Program-made: the position numbers and the translations under genes | Source: a virus | Strand: one strand, 5' to 3' | Length of the DNA: 20,928 nucleotides | IMG/VR virus record: IMGVR_UViG_3300009506_002262 | Location: 1-20,928 of that record | Shown here: positions 7,701 to 16,115 of the stretch, piece after piece | How positions within the stretch are numbered: the stretch's first letter is position 1 | How the letters are laid out: every line of letters starts with the position of its first letter | Notes under the pieces: generated by a model | Database searches by the model: none | What the model was told of the DNA's origin: nothing | Seen by the model: only the letters and a program-made list of their open reading frames with translations

Positions 7701-10700
7701 GTCGGACCAGCGTCCCGCATCCAGCAGATAGCCCTGCTGGATGGCCTGTGCCCGGCCCAGCGCCAGCGGATCTGTCCGCAGATGGGCGTACTCCGGCGGG
7801 ATCAGGCCCGCCACGCTGTAGGCCTTGCCCTGCACGGCATCCAGCGCTCCACCCGGGTAGATCGTGTCCTCGTTGGCCCGCAGCAGGGACCACAGCCCCT
7901 CGCTCAGGTTGATGTCGGTCTGCGGAGTGAGGGCCGCGAACAGCATCTTGTTGAACTGCACGTCGGGCGAGTTCAGGGCGACGTTGGCCACGTACTTGGA
8001 GGGGAAGATGCCGCGGTCGTAGATGAGCGTGGCCAGATCCGGGTTGACCCGGAACAGGGCGTCGGCGTCGATGCGCTGGGCCCGGAGCATGACCTGCTCG
8101 CCCAGCGAGTAGGGGTTGTACAGCGAGGCGGGATCGCGCAGCAGGCGATCGACCCCGCCGGGCAGGACTACTCGGAGGCGGCTGGACCCTCGGGTGGTGA
8201 GGGCGGGGTTGAGGGCGTCGATCCCTCCTCGCCCGGCGAGGTGGGCGGTGGCGGGGTTGTCGGGCGCGACCCCACGGACAAGCCCGGCAAGGTGCTCCCG
8301 AGCCTGAACGCCTGTCCGACCTGCCAGTTGTTCGGCTTCCGCGGTGCGCCCGAGCCCTCGGAGGGTGTCGAGGTGTCCGGCTCCGTCGGCTGCTGAGGTC
8401 CAGTCATTCCAACTCTCCACGACTTCGACGGGGAAGAAGTCTCCCTCGAGACCCCACTTGGCTCCCCACGCCTTGGTCATCCCATGGTAGGCCTTGTTGT
8501 AGATCTCGTCACGGAAGTCGAGGCGGTGCGGCATCGACTTGGAGAACTCCTCGGGCAGGATGACCCGGATCGCCAACTTCCCGTTCTGGGCCCGCACGAT
8601 GGTCGCACCGGTGTCGGTCAGCGGGTGATCCTTGGTCATGCGAATGGCCTCGTCCAGTTCGGAGACCATGCCCAGCATCTCGGTGTCGCTGTAGTTGCGA
8701 GCCGTCGTGCGGAACTCGATGGCCCAGCGCTCGGTGGCCGGATTCTGGATCTCGCGCAGGCTCTCGTTGATGCGGACCACCCGCGAGCCCAGCACGCCCG
8801 ACTGCTGGTGGAGGTAGCCCAGCGCCGCGGTGGCAGCCTGCACGTCCTCCTTCGACCCGGCGAACTCAATAACCGCACTGGGTGAGATCTCCAGCGCCTG
8901 CGTGTCCGGGTTCCACCACCAGCCAGTGCTGGAGCGCATCTCGAGCGGCACGGCTCCGGTGAGATCCGAGACCTGCTGCACCGTCCAGCGCGAGAACGCA
9001 TCGGTGACCTGCCGCTGCTGGGCGAGGTCGAGGCTGTCCCACGCCATCTCGCTGGCGTACTGCGAGCCATAGCCGGGCGAGACCTCGACCGCGATCTGGG
9101 CGGTCGGGGCTCCGCTGGACACGTCCACGGTCTGCATCGGCTCGACCCGGCGCAGGGTCTCGTGCCACTGGTAGGGCATGAAGTCCGCCGCCTCCTGCAA
9201 CTTCTGCAGGTAGGCCACGTCGTCCAGCGGCTTCCGCACGGTCGGCAGGCTGTGGTACTCCCAGCCCAGTTCGTTGGCCATCTGGTTCAGTGCCAGATCC
9301 AGCGCCCGGGCATCGACCCGGTGAACGTCGATCTCGGGCGCGTAGTCCCGGGCCCACGCCTTGAGCGACTGAGCGAACTCATCCTGCAACTGCCGCCAAC
9401 GGGCGTCGATGACCTGCCGCAACAGGGGCAGCGGAACATCCGGGTCCAGCCCCAGCGCGATCATCTGTGGCGTGAACCAGCCTCCCTCGGGCCGCACCAT
9501 GATCGAGGTGCGGTTCGGGCCAATGGACGCCATCTGACGGGCGTTCATGCGGATGCCCATGAGGATGTCGGCGGGCGAGACCCCCACATCGTCGGGATGG
9601 TTGTGCCAGAAGGCCTTGTCCTTGCCCAGCGTGTCGATCCAATCCTCGGGGATCGGGTCGATGTGCGCGTCCAGCGGGTAACCGCGCAGGGCCAGCGGGC
9701 GCTCGTAGATGCCCTTGTTGGTGATGATCGGCTGGTCCACCCCCTGCGTCCAGTTGGAGTAGTGCTGGGTCCGGGCCACGATGGCCCCGCTCTCATCGGT
9801 CAGCACGGCATGCTCGCGCATGGCGTACTCCACGTTGTCGGCCCAGTCCATGAACTCCTGCGTGCCCGGGATCTGGACCCGGTTCAGGCTGAGATCCAGC
9901 GCGTCATCGGTCACGTCGGCCATGAACAGGAACGCGCTCCGCTCGGCGGCAGACAGGCCGCGCAGGTTGTCGCTGGTGGCTCCCATCGGCACGTCCGCGA
10001 AGACCCGGTGCAGGAGTTCGTCCTCGGTGATGCCCATGACGTTGGCCCGGGCCTGCCAGATCCGGCGCACGTTGCGCACGAGGTTGGTGTTGCCCTTGCC
10101 CATCAGGTCCTCGATGGAGGACCAGAACTCGGCAGGCTTGTTGTAGGGGTCACCGACGGTCACCCCCACCCGCCGTGCGAACTCGGGGTCGGCTCCCAGA
10201 TCGGTCAGGGTCTGCTCGACATCCTGCCGGGTCACCTTCCCGTCGCGGACCAACCGCCACAGGCTGGCTCCGCTGTCGGCCCCGGGCACGTTGTCCTTCA
10301 CGATCTCGGCCACCACGTCGAGGTCGATGATGCTGCGAGCACCCAGATCAGAGGGCTTGATCCCGTCCAGCAGCCCGACATTGCGCGAGGGACCGCTCAG
10401 TGCCCACTGGGTCTTCTCGGTCATGTAGCGAACGGCGATCTCGCCCCAGTCCTGCGTGGCGTAGGTCGCCTCCAGCACCCCGTGCAGGTTGGGCTGGATA
10501 CGAAGGATGACCTCCTCGAACTCACCGCCCAACTGCTGACGAGCCAGCCGGGCATAGTTGATCTGCTTGACCCGCTTCACGTCCAGCCGGTCGCCCAGCG
10601 TCAACTTCTGGGCCCAGCGTCCCAGCCGCGACTTCGGCCCGAAGCCCTCCCGGGAAGCGACCTTGCCCCACAGCACCCAGTTGCCACGCTCGATCTGGTC

Positions 10701-13628
10701 ATCGAAGGCGTACTTCGACTGGCGCAGGATCACGTCGATCAACTCGATCGTGCGCTGGTCCAGTTCGGAGGCAACGAACCCGGGCTTGATGCCCCGCATG
10801 GCGTTGAGGACGAAGGGCTCAGTGAACTCCATCAACTGGAAGATGGGGGAGTACACGAAGCGGACCATGGGGTAGATCTTCTCCGCGATCTGGCCCAGCC
10901 AGTTGTGCTGCCCACCCAGCGCCGTCTTGGCATAGCCGGTGAACTTCTGCGTGACGCCCACCTTCCAGAAGTTGCCCTCGAAGGCGTGCATCAGGGCCTC
11001 GATGGCCTCTCGCGGCGTCAGCCCCTGCAGCACCTCGTCGCCCAACTTGGCGGTCGTGAACAGGTTGTAGATCCGCTCGGCGCTCAGGGCCCGCGGCGGG
11101 AACCCGGCCTCCTGTGCCGCCTTCACGACACGGGCGAACAGGGCATCCGATTCGCCCCCGGTCAGCCCGAAGCGCTCGGCGTTGAACCGGGCGAAGCGCT
11201 CCCGGGCATCGGCCATGATCCGCTCGCCGCGGACGTTGTGGAACAGCCGGTCCTTCTCCAACTGGAGCCGGGTGTAGGTCGGCACCTCGGCAGCCACGTC
11301 GGTCACATCGACCCACGGGTTGACCCCGATGATCCGCCCCTCGGCATCCTGCGTGACCCGCCACAGGCCACTCTCGTCGGGCTTGTAGCCCAGCCGGTAG
11401 CCGATGTCGGCGTTCTCCTTGCGCCAGCGCTCGATCTGCTTAGGCAGGTTCACCTTGGGGCCGATCTCACGGGTCAGGCCCCCGGCCTTGCGCTGCTCCT
11501 CGATGAGGGTGCGCACCTGCTTGAGCAGGTCGGCGTCCTCGAGGCGACCGCCGATGTTGTCGAACAGGAGGTCGTACGTGTTACGGGCTTCCCGTACGGC
11601 AGATACGTCTCCCCGCTTGACGGCATCAAGGACTACTTCCGCTCGTTGCGTAGTCAGTTCCCGGGGACCCAGCAGCGTGAGGCGTTCGAGATCCACCTGA
11701 CCGGGCTTCACCGGCTTATTGCTCGCACCCAGTGCGCGCTTTGCCCGCGTAAGGGCACTGGAGAAGGTCTGCTGGGTGTGCCCGAAGTAGATCGCGTCTA
11801 TGAGCGCTACGCCCTGAACGTCCAGACTCTCCGAGACTCGTACGAGTTCTGCGTCATTCGCAGTCGGGAACATACGCCGCATACGGGCGAGCGCCTGCTC
11901 CTGCGCCCGGGCCAAGGCCGCCGCCGTCCCACCCCGGACCTCCGGGAGATAGCGAGGCTTGACCCGCATGGCACGCTGCTCGATGGCAGTCGCCATGTCA
12001 CCCCCGCGCAGGCCCTTGAGACGTGCGGCGATCTCCTCCTCGGGGAGGGCCCCCGGCAGGCGATAGGCCTGCCGCACGTCCTTGACCACCTCGCCCCGGA
12101 TCACGTTGCGGGTCAGGAACGAGGCATAGGTGCCCATGCCGCGGTCGAGAATCCCCACGTCGGCACCGGCACTGGACAGTTCGTTGCGAAGGGCGGTCCA
12201 CGTGTCCAGCCCGTAGGCCCGGATCGCGCCCTCGGTAGTGTGCGAACTGACCAGCGCGTTCGTCATCTTGGCCGCACGATCACCACCGAACAGGATCTCG
12301 AGCGGGTTGTTGAGGCGCTGCACCACGGCGTTCACGCCGCGGATCGACGGCTCCCAGACATCCACGAAGTCGGCGTAGTAGTTCCCGGCCTTGACCGCCT
12401 CGGCGTTGGCGGCGATGTCCTTGTCCTGCAGCAGGAGCCGGATGCCCTGCGCCTGCACGCGACGATCGGTGGCCTGCAGGATGGACGCCTCGTTGAGGCT
12501 GATGCCGCGGGCATCCGCGATGTGCTGGGCTACCCGCTCGGCAATCCCAACCGCATCGTCCCCGAAGACCGAGAAGAAGGTCGAAGCCCGGGCGGCTGCC
12601 ACGCGAGACGCGATCTTGACCGCCCCACCAAAGCCCAGCGAGCCGACGATGAGCGGATCGGTGCCCACCGCCAGCAGCATGTCGAAGACGCCCTGCGCAG
12701 TGAGGAGCCCTTCCTGTGGGACATCGCTGTACGAGCGCAGGATCTGGTTGTTGACGGCGATCTCGGCCTTGATGGCACCCCGGAACTCCTCGGTGCCGGG
12801 CGTCCCGAAGTCGCCCCGGCGAGCCCGCTCCGCGACCTGCCAGTAGAACGAGGGAGCCGCCCCGCCCTCGGGCCGCGGGATGCCCGGGTTGCGGCCCATG
12901 GCGTACTGCTCCACCGCGTCGATGGAGTCAGAGGCGATCCCGAACTCCAGCAGCCCGCGCTGCACGAGGCGGCGTCCGTAGTCCAACTGCTCCAGCAGGT
13001 TGCTCGACGGGCCAAAGGTGCTGAACAGCCCGGTCGCTCGCCCGGCTCGCACGTCCTGCTCCCACTGGGTCTGCGCCACGCGCGAGAAGCCGAGGATGGC
13101 GTTGATCGGGCTCTTGGAGATCTCGTCCATGTAGCGCTGGATGAAGACCGGATCGTCCTTGTGCTCCAACCACGTCGGGATCGAGGAGACCACGCCGATG
13201 GGCGCACCCAGCACGTTGCCCGCGGTCTCCAGCGGGAAGTCCACCAACCCGCCGAGGAAGCGGCCCACTCCGCTGATGGGCTCGACACCGGTAAGGCCCC
13301 CCAGTCCGCCGAGCAGGTTCGTGAAGAACCCGCCCGCCTCCTCCGGCGCGGGCTGAGGGGCAGCCTCGGTTCCGGCGAACTGGGCATACGGGTTGGCCCG
13401 GCCCGCCTCGAACGACGGGGCACCCACCAACTTGAGCGGGAACTTCCCGATGTTGGCGAAGGGCCGGTTGCGGTTCGGAGCCCAGTCGCCCGCGGGACCC
13501 GGGATGGGCTCGCTGCTCTGGGTGGACCGTGCCTTGCGCAGGTACGAGACATCCGGGCTCGAGCCGATCAGGCTGCTGGCCGAAACGAGCGGCAACTGGC
13601 CCTGCCGCTGGGAGACCTGACCGGGCAT
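4791..13628 (-). CDS. Giant multidomain virion protein (polyvalent-type), 2945 aa, with JAMM-like and zincin motifs
   Basis: One uninterrupted frame of 8.8 kb starts at ATG 13628-13626, directly after the stop of the upstream gene, with GAGG eight bases upstream. In order: Gly-rich hydrophobic stretches at about 95-152 and 313-345 that could be membrane-active; a KIYPMVRF segment at 917-924; a JAMM/MPN-like set at E1272, H1342-x-H1344, S1351 and D1354; a low-complexity linker at about 1741-1821; an LDTHTM motif at 2147-2152; a zincin motif HEIVH at 2394-2398, with E2433 or E2437 as a possible third ligand; an Ala/Lys/Glu/Arg-rich coiled coil at about 2475-2685; and a C-terminal domain from about 2750 with KVLPEMVRF at 2773-2781. 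Size and mixed peptidase-like domains resemble phage polyvalent or internal ejection proteins packed in the head and delivered with the DNA. The exact function is unknown, and a role in the tail or portal is an alternative. Confidence 0.85.
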   Translation of the reverse strand: MPGQVSQRQGQLPLVSASSLIGSSPDVSYLRKARSTQSSEPIPGPAGDWAPNRNRPFANIGKFPLKLVGAPSFEAGRANPYAQFAGTEAAPQPAPEEAGGFFTNLLGGLGGLTGVEPISGVGRFLGGLVDFPLETAGNVLGAPIGVVSSIPTWLEHKDDPVFIQRYMDEISKSPINAILGFSRVAQTQWEQDVRAGRATGLFSTFGPSSNLLEQLDYGRRLVQRGLLEFGIASDSIDAVEQYAMGRNPGIPRPEGGAAPSFYWQVAERARRGDFGTPGTEEFRGAIKAEIAVNNQILRSYSDVPQEGLLTAQGVFDMLLAVGTDPLIVGSLGFGGAVKIASRVAAARASTFFSVFGDDAVGIAERVAQHIADARGISLNEASILQATDRRVQAQGIRLLLQDKDIAANAEAVKAGNYYADFVDVWEPSIRGVNAVVQRLNNPLEILFGGDRAAKMTNALVSSHTTEGAIRAYGLDTWTALRNELSSAGADVGILDRGMGTYASFLTRNVIRGEVVKDVRQAYRLPGALPEEEIAARLKGLRGGDMATAIEQRAMRVKPRYLPEVRGGTAAALARAQEQALARMRRMFPTANDAELVRVSESLDVQGVALIDAIYFGHTQQTFSSALTRAKRALGASNKPVKPGQVDLERLTLLGPRELTTQRAEVVLDAVKRGDVSAVREARNTYDLLFDNIGGRLEDADLLKQVRTLIEEQRKAGGLTREIGPKVNLPKQIERWRKENADIGYRLGYKPDESGLWRVTQDAEGRIIGVNPWVDVTDVAAEVPTYTRLQLEKDRLFHNVRGERIMADARERFARFNAERFGLTGGESDALFARVVKAAQEAGFPPRALSAERIYNLFTTAKLGDEVLQGLTPREAIEALMHAFEGNFWKVGVTQKFTGYAKTALGGQHNWLGQIAEKIYPMVRFVYSPIFQLMEFTEPFVLNAMRGIKPGFVASELDQRTIELIDVILRQSKYAFDDQIERGNWVLWGKVASREGFGPKSRLGRWAQKLTLGDRLDVKRVKQINYARLARQQLGGEFEEVILRIQPNLHGVLEATYATQDWGEIAVRYMTEKTQWALSGPSRNVGLLDGIKPSDLGARSIIDLDVVAEIVKDNVPGADSGASLWRLVRDGKVTRQDVEQTLTDLGADPEFARRVGVTVGDPYNKPAEFWSSIEDLMGKGNTNLVRNVRRIWQARANVMGITEDELLHRVFADVPMGATSDNLRGLSAAERSAFLFMADVTDDALDLSLNRVQIPGTQEFMDWADNVEYAMREHAVLTDESGAIVARTQHYSNWTQGVDQPIITNKGIYERPLALRGYPLDAHIDPIPEDWIDTLGKDKAFWHNHPDDVGVSPADILMGIRMNARQMASIGPNRTSIMVRPEGGWFTPQMIALGLDPDVPLPLLRQVIDARWRQLQDEFAQSLKAWARDYAPEIDVHRVDARALDLALNQMANELGWEYHSLPTVRKPLDDVAYLQKLQEAADFMPYQWHETLRRVEPMQTVDVSSGAPTAQIAVEVSPGYGSQYASEMAWDSLDLAQQRQVTDAFSRWTVQQVSDLTGAVPLEMRSSTGWWWNPDTQALEISPSAVIEFAGSKEDVQAATAALGYLHQQSGVLGSRVVRINESLREIQNPATERWAIEFRTTARNYSDTEMLGMVSELDEAIRMTKDHPLTDTGATIVRAQNGKLAIRVILPEEFSKSMPHRLDFRDEIYNKAYHGMTKAWGAKWGLEGDFFPVEVVESWNDWTSAADGAGHLDTLRGLGRTAEAEQLAGRTGVQAREHLAGLVRGVAPDNPATAHLAGRGGIDALNPALTTRGSSRLRVVLPGGVDRLLRDPASLYNPYSLGEQVMLRAQRIDADALFRVNPDLATLIYDRGIFPSKYVANVALNSPDVQFNKMLFAALTPQTDINLSEGLWSLLRANEDTIYPGGALDAVQGKAYSVAGLIPPEYAHLRTDPLALGRAQAIQQGYLLDAGRWSDFRYVGGMDDAINYLDEETADALDWMVRNTRGMNEAETKGFVQQAIRNGKNPTGGPDEIVLAKNRRAVAERIEVLPFPISDSFLALQNPNTTARNASTYRAMGNATLWLTDGPFSRRARESEGLVNFMRVQNGEARSDWALRMATVTPGLAAKTGQMTVLMSGTREALHGVLDTHTMRALVQRASRNGDLDRLLSQSSETLANDIRSNLIRDGQFRSPEVRRIPLPGSRDIRTRLRSEDPEVVREAVDDMRRRLYNADISDEMRALYDDDEVLRLVGLYSGGKDSPQLLTYGGDYKVWDDYLTEVRLAEADTVGGAAGERIRSWSNGQYQWFLWDRQRGIVEPHMVMTKGIAGLDNQRMSALQVASALDARKSAAFPRPSALALWMQRDGEILGANVLLKDARRLMLLTDKSTKEAVLHEIVHGIEATLDPSMRKTLIGIYNAETNHSTTIWHRGVSEWFVEAFMQAAESGMKGVSPDLRPALEYIRNMLRRTNDAVWSAERRQAAAEARTAAIAKARTTATEASRAARKAETELAKLSAKRNTANRALISARSKTSSADLIQRQFVAQQTADRLTEAIKEQKALLRTLRAETKLTAAKIKEGGRSAGGLTASLHRQEARVLELADEIADLEKQAVKAHRAAADAGAKVRGAAKRTPLETHEKVAAESRAAVKAQARKVQEARAAERKALQDLDNARALPVRAKGRRPKPAVSDDVSKAFREILREPPVQTRPNSGQLMGVPFDPQQEAVYQAGRFAVSRAEEQAFTTQYYKRGRSFVERSVNHPYFGLYPSSYMWGKVLPEMVRFLVKYPFGIPAPFGGLALSNAVYRQIMLQQNFDPNFRKAMIENNGLWHFVSMLTPALPWEIPANAPLWSRRLAEASAEHEYAKAQGIQKDLMSPEQFGQTVTDMLIYAFGPAYTTQQLGVAVGALQEAGGDVFQQATDTLSGVFGGTPETPGQQPQVPQFQPTVR
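8168..8407 (-). other. Candidate nested out-of-frame ORF inside the giant gene, 79 aa, Pro/Ser/Thr-rich
   Basis: In the +1 frame relative to the giant gene, ATG at 8407-8405 opens a 79-codon frame that ends at TAG 8170-8168. GGAGAG at 8418-8413 lies five bases upstream of the ATG, a good ribosome binding site. The product starts MTGPQQPTEPDTSTPSEG and is otherwise Pro-, Ser-, Thr- and Gly-rich, with a short NNWQVGQAFRLG core. In the first half its codons end in G/C more often than those of the overlapping giant frame, which here uses gaa, caa, gca, ctt and cgt. It may be a real overlapping gene, the remains of a linker whose frame was changed by two compensating indels, or chance. Confidence 0.3.
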
Positions 13629-16115
13629 CTACGGTGCCTCGGGCAGATTCGGCCTGATGTTTCCACCCGGGGTGTAGATGTTGTCCGGGACGTACACGTC
13701 CGGCACGGACGGCGTGACGATCCCCACATCCGGGCCTTCGGGCAGGTGCTGCGGCGTGACCGGGCTGGGCGTCGAGGTCGGCAGGTTCGGCACCTTGATC
13801 TGGCTGGACGGCGGCGGGGGTGCGGGACCGATGGCCGGGATCGGGAAGTCCACCCCGGTCTGCGAGCGCACGTAGGACGAGAGCGTCTGTCCGGGACCAG
13901 TGAGCGGCAGGCTCTGGATCGGGTTGAGCAGGCCCTCGGGCACGTTGATCTGCCCGGCATTGGGACCCTGCTGCTGGACCATCCACGGGTTGCGCTGGCG
14001 GTAAGTCGAGGTCACCAGTTCGGAAGCCCGGTCGCGGTAGTACTTCTCGTTGGCACGGGTGACCTCGGCAGCCACCGTCCCGAAGCGGGCCTCGCTCGGC
14101 AGCAGGTCCGGGTTGGGTCCCTGCCGCAGCGGGTTGCTGATGGCCTCGTAGCCACGCTGCTCGTAGACATCCGCGTAGCGCTGCTCGCGCCCGACCGGGG
14201 TCGCCGTGCGGCGGGCCTCGTAGTTGGCCTGCCGGGCCGCGAGGTTGCGCTGCTCGGTCCAGCGATCCATGGCCGACGCCCCCTGCTCCGGGCCGTACAG
14301 CAGCAGGAAGACGCTGGCCACCTGCGTCGGGTTGGCCTGCAGCAGGGACTGCCGGGCCTCGGGCGAGTTGGCGTAGAAGGCGGTCATGGCATCGTCGTAG
14401 ACCGTCTTGTTCTGGGCCCCGCGCAGATCCGCGTCGTAGAGCGAGGGGTCCAGCAACTGGGTCACGTCGAAGCCGCCGGGAGCCTCGCCCACCCACTGCC
14501 CAGTGGTCGGATCGAACTGGGCGTTGGAAGGGATGGCCCACTGCACGTAGAGCGCCCCGTCCGCCGAAGGCGTGATGTTGACCGTCCCGCCCTGCGGCGG
14601 GTTGCGGAACGGGTTGCGGGCGGTCCACGCCATCTGGCCGTCACTGCCGAAGATCCCGTACAGGCGCTGGTTGCCGACGCTGTAGGTGTAGCCCAACAGG
14701 GTGTCGTTGCCCGCCGTGACCTCAGCCGTGGGGCGACCGGTGCGCGGGTCGATGTTGGTGCCGCCCTGCGCGTAGATGGGCTGCAGGGGCACCCAGATGG
14801 GCTGCACGCTGTTGCGTCCCATGGTCTGCATCAGGACTACGCCCTTGGTCGGGTCCTGCGCAGTGGCATCGGTGACCGAGACCAGCGCGTAGGCCGACCC
14901 GCCACCCTCGACCGGCTGCATGGCGAACAGGAAGCGCCCGGACTCCACGGAGTCGATCATGGAGGTGTAGGTGGCCACGTCGTTGGCGATGGCCCCGGCA
15001 TCACTCAGCCCGGCGAACTCACTGCCGGTGCCACCCTCTGGCCCCTCACCGCGCAGCGCGGTCAGTTCGTTGGCCAGCATGCCGCGGTCGATCTCGTCCA
15101 CCATCGTGGAGCGAGCCTGCGAGACGGCCTTGGTGTAGTTCTCGTACGCCGCCCGGTCAGCGTACGGGTCGTTGATGGTGTTGGCCGACAGGGCCGCGTC
15201 CAGATCGGAGCGGGCCTCGCTGTAGAAGCGCCACTCGTCCAGATCCTGCCACTTGTTGGCCGTCACGTTGAAGTCGGCCAGTTCCTCCTCGGCCTTCTTG
15301 CGCCCACTGGCGTCGTCGTACTGGGTGGCCAGATCCCGACGGCTGCGGATGCCGGAGCGCTTCTGCTGCGAGAGGTCGAGGAAGACGCCGTAGTCGAGGT
15401 GGTCGATGCCGACCTCGTGCAACTGGGCCCGCAGCCCGGCGAACTCGGGGTCGGTATCGAAGGACTCGATCAGTTGCAGGAAGCGGGCATTGTCGTTCTC
15501 GTCCCCGTTGCGCAGGTCGGCCAGATCCTCGGGAGTCCCGAAGGAGGAGACGCCCAAGATGCCCTTGGTGCGGGCTGCCGCGGTGAGGGCCGAGACCACC
15601 GTGTCGTAGGCCCGCTCGTAGCGGTCGTAGGACGACATGACCGCGGAGTTGTAGGCCGCCTGCTTGTTGGCCCTTGCGCCGGATGCGGCCCGGGCCTTGG
15701 CCGTGTCGAGGAACTGGGCAGCCGAGCGCATCAGGGTGCGGTAGATCTCCGAGTCCTTCGGCATCTTCGCGGCCCACTCCTTGTAGAAGTTGGCCATCTG
15801 GACCTCGTTGACCTTGTGCTCCGCGTACTTGAGCGACATCTTCGACTCCTCGATCGAGAAGCCGTAGGTCAGCAGCAGGTTGTCGTAGTAGTCCCACAGC
15901 GGGTCGGACTCGGACAGCGAGTCGCGCCGGTTGCGCAGGAAGTCGAGGAGCATCTGGTCGGTGACCGGCTTGCCCTCGAACTCGCCCCCGTTCTTCCATG
16001 CGTCAACGATGTTCGAGTCCTGCCGCGCCGCCATCTCGCGGGCGAGCGAGACGATGACGGAGGCGAGTGAGGGTGCGGTACGCGGCAGCCGACCAAACCG
16101 ACCGCTACGGGCCAT
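13629..16115 (-). CDS. Large probable virion protein, 828 aa, Pro-rich C terminus
   Basis: It starts at ATG 16115-16113 with GAGG seven bases upstream. The stop is immediately followed by the ATG of the giant gene, so the two are probably translated in tandem. Residues 1 to about 370 are mostly helical and charged (for example AHKVNEV-type segments). Residues about 390-545 are beta-rich and Gly/Asn-rich, with SGRFLFAM and TLLGYTYSVGNQRLYGIFG. Residues about 560-730 are helical again. From about 740 the chain is Pro-rich, with VPNLPTSTPSPVTP near residue 778. No catalytic or membrane motif was recognised. Position between the portal cluster and the giant protein suggests an internal virion or portal-associated protein. 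Confidence 0.82.
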   Translation of the reverse strand: MARSGRFGRLPRTAPSLASVIVSLAREMAARQDSNIVDAWKNGGEFEGKPVTDQMLLDFLRNRRDSLSESDPLWDYYDNLLLTYGFSIEESKMSLKYAEHKVNEVQMANFYKEWAAKMPKDSEIYRTLMRSAAQFLDTAKARAASGARANKQAAYNSAVMSSYDRYERAYDTVVSALTAAARTKGILGVSSFGTPEDLADLRNGDENDNARFLQLIESFDTDPEFAGLRAQLHEVGIDHLDYGVFLDLSQQKRSGIRSRRDLATQYDDASGRKKAEEELADFNVTANKWQDLDEWRFYSEARSDLDAALSANTINDPYADRAAYENYTKAVSQARSTMVDEIDRGMLANELTALRGEGPEGGTGSEFAGLSDAGAIANDVATYTSMIDSVESGRFLFAMQPVEGGGSAYALVSVTDATAQDPTKGVVLMQTMGRNSVQPIWVPLQPIYAQGGTNIDPRTGRPTAEVTAGNDTLLGYTYSVGNQRLYGIFGSDGQMAWTARNPFRNPPQGGTVNITPSADGALYVQWAIPSNAQFDPTTGQWVGEAPGGFDVTQLLDPSLYDADLRGAQNKTVYDDAMTAFYANSPEARQSLLQANPTQVASVFLLLYGPEQGASAMDRWTEQRNLAARQANYEARRTATPVGREQRYADVYEQRGYEAISNPLRQGPNPDLLPSEARFGTVAAEVTRANEKYYRDRASELVTSTYRQRNPWMVQQQGPNAGQINVPEGLLNPIQSLPLTGPGQTLSSYVRSQTGVDFPIPAIGPAPPPPSSQIKVPNLPTSTPSPVTPQHLPEGPDVGIVTPSVPDVYVPDNIYTPGGNIRPNLPEAP

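Noticed and set aside
4791-13628. Giant protein as an N4-type virion RNA polymerase
   Set aside because: The size and the N4-gp56-like capsid invite the comparison, but I could not find T7-like polymerase motifs, and the visible motifs are peptidase-like.
12530-14628. Long alternative minus-strand frames (340 and 566 codons) within the giant and 828-residue genes
   Set aside because: Their products are dominated by Arg, Ser, Pro and Ala, the usual result of reading a GC-rich gene out of frame. The main frames contain ordered protein features.
9162-16070. A 2302-codon open frame on the plus strand opposite the giant and 828-residue genes
   Set aside because: It is in exact codon-anticodon register with both minus-strand genes, and stays open because those genes avoid TTA, CTA and TCA codons. 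Its product is rich in Arg, Gly, Leu, His and Val with no domain pattern, as expected for an antisense shadow in GC-rich DNA.
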